Shown: one piece after another, positions 1 to 4,392 of the stretch
Layout: each line of letters starts with the position of its first letter
Numbering within the stretch: position 1 is the first letter of the stretch
Made by a program: the position numbers and the translations under genes
Notes under the pieces: generated by a model
Told to the model about the DNA's origin: nothing
The model's database searches: none
The model's input: the letters and a program-made list of their open reading frames with translations, nothing else
Assembly (NCBI GenBank): GCA_905215095.1
Contig: CAJMOL010000088.1
Coordinates: forward strand, 1-6,629
Source: an uncultured bacterium
GTDB taxonomy: Bacteria; Actinomycetota; Coriobacteriia; Coriobacteriales; Coriobacteriaceae
Direction of reading: 5' to 3'
Length of the DNA stretch: 6,629 bases

Positions 1-1
1 C

Positions 2-64
2 GCGACCCGCACCGAGCGCCCGCGCATCCGTCTTCCCTGGTCGCGTGAGGGTGATTCGCGATGA
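2..64 (+). CDS. possible 3' end of an upstream gene (partial)
   Basis: The first bases can be read as the last 20 codons of an upstream gene, ending in TGA at 62-64. That stop overlaps the tadA start in an ATGA arrangement like the one between tadB and tadC. The tail is basic and arginine/proline-rich. A different frame reading from base 1 stops at 46-48, just before tadA, and is equally GC-rich at third positions, so the frame is not settled. In Tad operons the gene before the ATPase is often a TadZ/CpaE-like MinD-family localisation protein. That identity is only inferred from gene order, because nothing diagnostic is visible here. Confidence 0.3.
   Translation, partial: ATRTERPRIRLPWSREGDSR
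47..53 (+). promoter_or_regulatory. ribosome binding site for tadA
   Basis: GAGGGTG lies seven bases before the ATG at 61 and supports that start. It sits inside the reading frame that probably belongs to the upstream gene, so translation of the two may be coupled. Confidence 0.55.
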
Positions 65-1389
65 GTCTGCAGACGCGGATTAAAGCCGCTGGCGCGGCCG
101 CTGCGGCTGCCCCCGTTGATGCGGGACGCCGCCGTGCCGTTAAACGCCGCACCAAGCGTGCGGTAATGGACCGCATGGGCTACGACGAGGTGGCGCGCAT
201 CAGCGCCTACGTCGACCCTGCCCTTGCCCGCTCTGAGCTACGTCCGGCGGTGGAAGCGGCGCTCAACGTGGAAGAGCCGACCGACTTGGCGACGCCTGAG
301 CGTGAGACCATCATCGACGAGATTCTAGATGACGTGGTGGGCCTGGGACCTCTGCAGCCGCTCATCGAGGACGACACCGTTACCGAAATCATGATCAACG
401 GCTGTCGCTCTGCCTTTTTTGAGCGCAGTGGCGTTTTGTATCCCATCGAGCACGCGTTTGAGGACGACGAGCAGATCCGTGTGCTCATCGACCGTATCAT
501 CTCGCCGCTCGGTCGTCGTATCGACGAGCGTAGCCCCATCGTCAACGCCCGCCTCAAGACGGGTTATCGCGTCAACGCGGTGATTCCACCCGTGGCGATC
601 GACGGGCCAATTCTCACCATCCGTAAGTTCTCGGACCGTATCTGTTCGTTGGACGAGCTTGTGGGGTTGGGGTCACTGCCGCTTTGGTATGCGCAGCTGC
701 TGTCGTGCGCGGTGTCGTTGCGGCAGGACTTGGCGGTTGCGGGAGGCACGGGGTCGGGCAAGACCACGCTGCTCAACGCGCTGTCGTGCGAGATTTCCAC
801 CGGCGAGCGCATCGTGACGATCGAGGATTCCGCCGAGCTCAAGTTTGCACATCACCCACACGTTGTCCGTCTGGAGGCGCGTGAGGCGTCAATCGAGGGC
901 GAGGGTGCGGTGACGATTCGCGACCTGGTGACCAATGCTCTGCGTATGCGCCCCGATCGCATCGTCGTGGGCGAGGTGCGCGGTGCCGAGTGCTGCGACA
1001 TGCTGCAGGCCATGAACACGGGCCACGACGGCTCGCTCACCACGCTCCATGCGGGTACCGAGCAGGAGACCGTGGTTCGCCTGACGCTGCTTGCGCGCTA
1101 CGGCATCGATTTGCCGAGTGAGCTTATCGAAGAGCAGATCGCCATGGCGCTCGACGGCATCGTGATGTCCGAGCGTCATGCAGATGGCAGGCGCTTTGTG
1201 GCCTCATATTCGGGGGTTCGCCGCGGCGCGTCGGGCGGTGTTGAGCTCGAGCGCTACGTGACGTTCGATGCCGCCGAACGCACCTGGACGCTCGACCGCG
1301 AGCCGCCGTTTATTGCGGAGGGCTTGCGGTTGGGAACGCTCACGCAAGAGGAGGTGGACGAATGGAGATCGCTGTGCCCCTCGTCGTAG
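61..1389 (+). CDS. tadA: Tad pilus assembly ATPase TadA/CpaF
   Basis: This is a 442-residue secretion ATPase of the VirB11/GspE family, CpaF/TadA branch. It hydrolyses ATP as a hexamer on the cytoplasmic side to drive Flp pilus assembly. Visible motifs are the Walker A loop GGTGSGKT at residues 228-235 (Lys234), the Asp box TIEDSAEL at 253-260, the Walker B segment around [12 protein letters not shown] at 297-308 with the catalytic Glu305, and the His box [11 protein letters not shown] at 321-331. The N-terminal domain (about 70-200) carries the typical [16 protein letters not shown] and [11 protein letters not shown] segments. The first 35 residues are Ala-rich and then strongly basic. Length is normal for CpaF proteins, and all key residues are present, so it should be active. 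The last 28 bases overlap tadB. Two adjacent cysteines (CC) follow the Walker B strand. The family assignment is secure; TadA versus CpaF is only a naming choice. Confidence 0.96.
   Translation: MSLQTRIKAAGAAAAAAPVDAGRRRAVKRRTKRAVMDRMGYDEVARISAYVDPALARSELRPAVEAALNVEEPTDLATPERETIIDEILDDVVGLGPLQPLIEDDTVTEIMINGCRSAFFERSGVLYPIEHAFEDDEQIRVLIDRIISPLGRRIDERSPIVNARLKTGYRVNAVIPPVAIDGPILTIRKFSDRICSLDELVGLGSLPLWYAQLLSCAVSLRQDLAVAGGTGSGKTTLLNALSCEISTGERIVTIEDSAELKFAHHPHVVRLEAREASIEGEGAVTIRDLVTNALRMRPDRIVVGEVRGAECCDMLQAMNTGHDGSLTTLHAGTEQETVVRLTLLARYGIDLPSELIEEQIAMALDGIVMSERHADGRRFVASYSGVRRGASGGVELERYVTFDAAERTWTLDREPPFIAEGLRLGTLTQEEVDEWRSLCPSS
1348..1354 (+). promoter_or_regulatory. ribosome binding site for tadB
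   Basis: GAGGAGG lies seven bases before ATG 1362, inside the 3' end of tadA. It is a near-perfect Shine-Dalgarno sequence and fixes the tadB start despite the 28-base overlap. Confidence 0.8.
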
Positions 1390-2288
1390 GGGGTTTGGCG
1401 GGGCTTTCTGTCGCGACGGCGTGTGGGGCAGAGCCTCGTGTGCCGCGGATGCCGCCGGCGGAGCTGGCGCGCCAGACGCTCGAATCGATGGCGGAGAAAC
1501 TGCCCCGTGAGTTGGCGGAAAACGACCTGCTGACAAAGATTGCCCGCTCGTGGGCATCGCTGATCCCCGCAGATCGCCTTGGGCTTGCTATTGAGGATAA
1601 CGCGGCTCGTCTGGCATTTCTGCTGCTGTCGAGCGGTATCTGCAGCGTTTTGCTGGCCGTTGCATCGTTGTCGCCCATCGGCTTTGTCTTGGGGCTGGTG
1701 GCGCCGTTTGGCGTGGGTGCCGCGCGTGGCACCTTCGATCGCCGACGCGAACAGCATGATGTAGAAGAGGCCATGCCCGAGGCATTCACGGCGTTATCCA
1801 TGTCGCTTGCCTCGGGGCATTCGCTGGCACAGGGCATGCGCTTTGTGGGTGCCCATGCGCAAGAGCCGGTGCATACCGAGTTTTTGCGGGTGGCGGCGGC
1901 AATCGATTGCGGTATCTCGGCGACCGACGCACTCGATGACCTACTCGTTCGCATCGATGCCCCCGGCCTTTCGCTTGTCACCTTGGCGCTCAAAGTATCG
2001 CAGCGTACCGGGGCTCCGCTTGCCGGCTTGCTGTCCGAGGCGTCGAGCATGGTGGGTGAGCGCATTGAGCTCAAACGCCGTCTGGACGTTAAGACGTCAC
2101 AGGCGCGTATGTCGGCACACATGGTCGCGGCGATGCCGGCGGGCATGTGCGCGGTACTGGCTTTGCTTTCGGCAGACTTTCGCCGCGGTCTTGCGACGCC
2201 GGCTGGTGCGGGCGCCGTGGTACTGGGGCTTGCCCTCAACGTCGTTGCCCTGGTAGTTATCCGGCGCATTATGCGGGTGGAGTTATGA
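1362..2288 (+). CDS. tadB: TadB-like inner-membrane platform protein (T2SSF family)
   Basis: This 308-residue membrane protein is expected to form the platform that the TadA ATPase works on, together with TadC. It has a hydrophobic N-terminal segment (about 3-20), a hydrophobic pair around 84-120, a T2SSF cytoplasmic domain from about 138 (MPEAFTALSMSLASGHSLAQG) to about 245, and two C-terminal membrane segments around 254-270 and 282-302. The pattern QRTGAPLAGLLSEAS followed by basic residues and SQARMSAHMVAAMPAG matches the TadB hallmark (small-GxPL, then R..R..K..(A/S)Q.R.S, then a membrane helix). The start is set by the strong GAGGAGG site. The stop overlaps the start of the next gene as ATGA, so the two platform proteins are probably made in equal amounts. 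TadB is called because it precedes TadC and has the longer form. Confidence 0.9.
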   Translation: MEIAVPLVVGGLAGLSVATACGAEPRVPRMPPAELARQTLESMAEKLPRELAENDLLTKIARSWASLIPADRLGLAIEDNAARLAFLLLSSGICSVLLAVASLSPIGFVLGLVAPFGVGAARGTFDRRREQHDVEEAMPEAFTALSMSLASGHSLAQGMRFVGAHAQEPVHTEFLRVAAAIDCGISATDALDDLLVRIDAPGLSLVTLALKVSQRTGAPLAGLLSEASSMVGERIELKRRLDVKTSQARMSAHMVAAMPAGMCAVLALLSADFRRGLATPAGAGAVVLGLALNVVALVVIRRIMRVEL

Positions 2289-2926
2289 GCGCCCTGGTTG
2301 GGCTCGCGGCTTGTCTGTGTGCCCTGAGCGTATTTGCCGCGACAGGTTTGGAGCGTGCGGATGCCCGCAAGATTGCAGAGACGTGCAAGCGTGAGGCGGT
2401 ACTGGTCATTGCCGCGGGCCGCTTGGTGATTGATGCCCTGACTGCGCGAATGAAGGGCGCAATTGGGGTGGGCGGCCCGGCGCGGGTGTCGCTCGGTGAG
2501 GTGTCCGAGATGATCGACGTGGTGCGCCTGGGGCTTTCTGCCGGCCTTTCGTTTGATGCGGCGCTCGAGATTTTCTGTGCCAATCGTCGGTCGGTGCTGG
2601 CCGTCCGTCTTGAGCGAGCCTGCATGGCATGGCAGGTGGGCGTGGGGACGCGCGAGGCCGAGTTGTTGGCTGCCGCGCGTGATTTGGACGTGAGGGCGCT
2701 TGAGACCTTTGCCATCACGGTGGGGCAAGCGCTTGCCCTGGGCGCTCCGCTGGCCGAGACGCTGGCTGCTCAAAGTCGCGAGATCCGTGCGGCTCATCGC
2801 GCTGCGGTCGAGCGCGAGATCGAGCGTGCGCCCGTCAAGCTGCTGATTCCCACCGGCACGCTCATCTTGCCGGCGTTGCTTCTGTCCATATTGGGCCCGC
2901 TGCTGGGAGCAGGCGGGATGATGTAG
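2285..2926 (+). CDS. tadC: TadC-like inner-membrane platform protein (T2SSF family), short form
   Basis: This 213-residue protein is the second T2SSF platform component. An N-terminal membrane segment (about 2-20) is followed by a linker. The T2SSF domain begins near residue 70 (VSLGEVSEMIDVVRLGLSAG) and includes LETFAITVGQALALGAPLAETL. A C-terminal helix at about 188-210 contains KLLIPTGTLILPALLLSILGP, close to the KLLxPxxxxxxPALxxxxxGP signature typical of TadC. It is shorter than the roughly 300 residues of proteobacterial TadC, which fits compact actinobacterial versions. The ATG at 2285 is chosen because it forms an ATGA overlap with the tadB stop. GGTGGAG at 2276-2282 is only two bases away, so initiation probably depends on reinitiation by ribosomes leaving tadB. 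An in-frame ATG at 2147 lies deep inside tadB and is unlikely. Confidence 0.88.
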   Translation: MSALVGLAACLCALSVFAATGLERADARKIAETCKREAVLVIAAGRLVIDALTARMKGAIGVGGPARVSLGEVSEMIDVVRLGLSAGLSFDAALEIFCANRRSVLAVRLERACMAWQVGVGTREAELLAAARDLDVRALETFAITVGQALALGAPLAETLAAQSREIRAAHRAAVEREIERAPVKLLIPTGTLILPALLLSILGPLLGAGGMM

Positions 2927-2931
2927 GGAGG
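2927..2931 (+). promoter_or_regulatory. ribosome binding site for flp
   Basis: GGAGG, within AGGGAGGA, lies five bases before ATG 2937. It fills most of the 10-base gap after tadC, the only real intergenic gap in the window. A strong independent site fits a major pilin that must be made in excess. Confidence 0.8.
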
Positions 2932-2936
2932 AATAC

Positions 2937-3170
2937 ATGAACACGATGGTCGAAGTTGCTGACAAGGCTTGGAGCTGGGCTTTTTACCGGGCGATCCGCG
3001 CTCGCCAGCATGCCAAGGAGCTGTTGCGGGAGGAGAGCGCGCAGGGTACCACCGAGTACGCCATTTTGGTGGGCGTGCTTGTGGTGATCGCCATCATTGC
3101 CATCGTTGCATTTAAAGGCAAGGTCCAAGATCTATGGAACGCTATCAGCGAGGGCATCAACAGTCTGTAG
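2937..3170 (+). CDS. flp: Flp-type major pilin precursor
   Basis: This 77-residue pilin precursor has a 35-residue, mostly basic and amphipathic leader, then the processing motif EESA|QGTTEY at residues 32-41 and one hydrophobic helix (about 41-59). The tail after it is only 18 residues (KGKVQDLWNAISEGINSL). If the peptidase cuts after Ala35, Glu40 becomes mature position 5, the position conserved in type IV-like pilins, and Tyr41 follows as in the Flp Glu-Tyr motif. The mature subunit would be about 42 residues, within the small size typical of Flp. The leader is long for an Flp protein; an internal in-frame start could shorten it, but ATG 2937 has the good ribosome site and the only other early ATG (2946) has none. 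It directly follows tadC, the usual place in actinobacterial Tad loci. The last 37 bases overlap the next gene. Confidence 0.9.
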   Translation: MNTMVEVADKAWSWAFYRAIRARQHAKELLREESAQGTTEYAILVGVLVVIAIIAIVAFKGKVQDLWNAISEGINSL

Positions 3171-3697
3171 AGGGCGAGCGCCCCATCGGGGTGCTGCTGG
3201 TGGTTGCTTGCCTGACCGTGGCGATAGCGGCGGTGCTTTGGGGGCTTAACGCCGCGCGGCAGCAGCGTCCTGGGGCCGCCTTCGATTCGGGCTCAGATTC
3301 GGCGGTGGCGACTCAAAAAGATGAGATGCGAGATGCGGACGATTCGGATGTCGCTGTCACGGCGCAAACCTTTCTGCGGACGCTCGACAAGCGGTCTGGC
3401 ACTGCGACGGATTCGCCTGAGGACAACGCGATTGCGGTCCGGCTTGCATGGTCCGAGGACCGACCGATGACCGAGGCAGCGGCGGATATGTTACGCGCCT
3501 ACCGCGAGGTGCCAACGGCCCAGCTCGCCCTGAGCGGCTATCTCGACATCAAGGGCAACGTATGGGGCGCCATCGTGCGTGACGGACGCGGCTGGGTCGA
3601 TATGGTGACGGTTGCCGCGGATGCCGGAGATGCCTCGTGCCGCCTGCGTGCCGTGCGTCTGGTTCCGCAAACAACGGAGTCAAAGGAGGGGTCGTGA
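3134..3697 (+). CDS. single-pass membrane or lipoprotein-like protein of unknown function in the Tad operon
   Basis: I do not recognise this 187-residue protein. It has a short hydrophilic N-terminus, a hydrophobic stretch at about 18-38, a low-complexity Asp/Ser/Ala-rich acidic linker (about 48-72), and a compact C-terminal region (about 73-178) that should lie outside the membrane. The C-terminal region contains AVRLAWSEDRPMTEAAADML and a strand-like part around WGAIVRDGRGWVDMVTVAAD. It lacks the AQxTxE pilin motif of its neighbours. The residues LVVAC at 22-26 resemble a lipobox, so it could be a lipoprotein, but hydrophobicity continues well past Cys26, which favours a membrane anchor. 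The start overlaps flp by 37 bases with only a weak AAGG at 3120-3123; GTG at about 3191 is possible but would remove the N-terminal polar region. It ends one base before the next pilin gene. A Tad accessory, assembly or cell-wall-spanning role is inferred from position only. Confidence 0.8.
   Translation: MERYQRGHQQSVEGERPIGVLLVVACLTVAIAAVLWGLNAARQQRPGAAFDSGSDSAVATQKDEMRDADDSDVAVTAQTFLRTLDKRSGTATDSPEDNAIAVRLAWSEDRPMTEAAADMLRAYREVPTAQLALSGYLDIKGNVWGAIVRDGRGWVDMVTVAADAGDASCRLRAVRLVPQTTESKEGS
3682..3689 (+). promoter_or_regulatory. ribosome binding site for the second Flp-like pilin
   Basis: AAAGGAGG lies nine bases before ATG 3699, inside the last codons of the preceding gene. It is the best match to the anti-Shine-Dalgarno in the window and decides the start at 3699 over upstream in-frame ATGs at 3612-3630. 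Confidence 0.85.
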
Positions 3698-3698
3698 A

Positions 3699-3917
3699 AT
3701 GCATGATGTCCTGCGTGAGGAATCTGCTCAGTCGACCGTCGAATACGCCATCGTCACCGTGGCGCTGTTGTCGATTGCGCTGGCGATTGCGGGGCTTTGG
3801 CGCGCTGGCACCGATGGGCGCTTGGCGGCACTGGTCGAGCGGGCAGCGTCTCATGGCGTCGCCCCATCGTCGGTTATCGATGTCGCGACGGGTGCCAAGG
3901 ACATCGCTCTGTATTGA
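3699..3917 (+). CDS. second small Flp-like pilin or pseudopilin
   Basis: This 72-residue protein has a short 10-residue leader (MHDVLREESA), the processing motif ESA|QSTVEY at residues 8-16, and a hydrophobic helix at about 16-34. The hydrophilic tail (about 36-72) is longer than in the first pilin. Cutting after Ala10 puts Glu15 at mature position 5 and leaves a 62-residue mature protein. The leader end REESAQ is identical to that of flp, which shows common processing and probably common ancestry, while the tails are unrelated by eye. It could be a minor shaft subunit, an alternative major pilin or a cap protein; the sequence does not decide. It begins one base after the preceding stop and has a very strong ribosome site, so high expression is likely. 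The 3' 38 bases overlap the TadE-like gene if that gene starts at 3880. Confidence 0.85.
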   Translation: MHDVLREESAQSTVEYAIVTVALLSIALAIAGLWRAGTDGRLAALVERAASHGVAPSSVIDVATGAKDIALY

Positions 3918-4392
3918 TATCGCATGCGAGGATCGGGCGCAGTCTACGGTCGAGGCCGCCTTTTTGCTGCCGACGTTTTTGACGCTTATCTTGCTCGCGT
4001 TGCAGCCGGTGTGCCTGCTCTATACGCGCGCGGTCATGGAGTCTGCCGCCGCCGAGACCGCGCGGCTTATGACCACGACGACGGTGGAGAACGACGATGA
4101 CCTTAAGGAGTTCACTCGTCGCAGACTTGCCGCGGTGCCCAACGTCTCGATTTTTCATGCCGGCGGGCCGCTGTCGTGGGATATCGAGTTGGGGCGGGCC
4201 GGTGCCGGCGGTGTTTCGTCCGTGTCTGTTGTCGGCGAGGTTAAGCCGCTGCCCGTGATCGGTGCATTTGTGCGGGCCATGGGCAGTGCGGGTGAGGGCG
4301 GCTATGTCGAGCTCAAGGTCGACGTCTCGTATCGATCGCGTCCCGAATGGCTGGAGGGAGATTATGATTCATGGATTGCTGCATGGGATTAG
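3880..4392 (+). CDS. tadE: TadE-like pseudopilin
   Basis: This 170-residue TadE-family protein is a minor pilin-like component of Tad systems. The leader ends in CEDRA|QSTVE (cut after Ala20, Glu25 at mature position 5). A membrane helix follows at about 26-48 (AAFLLPTFLTLILLALQP), then the typical TadE stretch YTRAVMESAAAETARL at 48-63. The remaining ~105 residues form a soluble external domain ending in an aromatic/acidic tail (WLEGDYDSWIAAWD). The start is uncertain: ATG 3880 gives a 20-residue leader but has no clear ribosome site, GTG 3892 is an alternative, and ATT 3913 has an AAGGA 11 bases upstream. Whichever is used, the gene starts inside the previous pilin gene, so translational coupling is likely. 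The reading frame stays open upstream to 3637, but that part is out-of-frame pilin sequence rich in Arg, Trp and Ser. The end overlaps the next gene by 29 bases. Confidence 0.85.
   Translation: MSRRVPRTSLCIDIACEDRAQSTVEAAFLLPTFLTLILLALQPVCLLYTRAVMESAAAETARLMTTTTVENDDDLKEFTRRRLAAVPNVSIFHAGGPLSWDIELGRAGAGGVSSVSVVGEVKPLPVIGAFVRAMGSAGEGGYVELKVDVSYRSRPEWLEGDYDSWIAAWD
4353..4360 (+). promoter_or_regulatory. ribosome binding site for the TadG-like gene
   Basis: GGAGGGAG, with GGAGG ending six bases before ATG 4364, lies inside the end of the TadE-like gene. It selects the start at 4364 rather than an in-frame ATG at 4262 that has no ribosome site and would read 34 codons of out-of-frame TadE sequence. 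Confidence 0.8.

Noticed and set aside
61..1389. A conjugation or competence ATPase (VirB11 or ComGA) instead of TadA
   Set aside because: The N-terminal features and the directly following TadB/TadC, Flp and TadE/TadG-like genes fit only the Tad/CpaF branch.
1410..1430. Lipobox-like ATAC near residue 21 of the TadB-like protein
   Set aside because: The -3 residue is Ala, not Leu/Val/Ile, and TadB proteins have an N-terminal membrane helix at this place, so lipidation is unlikely.
2147..2284. Upstream start for tadC
   Set aside because: It lies deep inside tadB and encodes an Arg/Gly/Cys-rich shadow; the ATGA overlap at 2285 and the hydrophobic N-terminus there fit better.
1340..2965. A 541-codon open frame on the minus strand across tadB and tadC
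   Set aside because: Its product is rich in Ser, Arg, Thr and Ala with no recognisable domain, and it mirrors the codon bias of the overlapping plus-strand genes, whose motifs are clear. It is a GC-driven shadow.
3637..3879. Upstream extension of the TadE-like frame
   Set aside because: This part is an out-of-frame reading of the second pilin gene, rich in Arg, Trp and Ser, and would place an implausible ~100-residue leader before the processing motif.
4262..4363. Upstream start for the TadG-like gene
   Set aside because: ATG 4262 has no ribosome site and the added codons are shadow of the TadE-like gene, whereas ATG 4364 has GGAGGGAG upstream.
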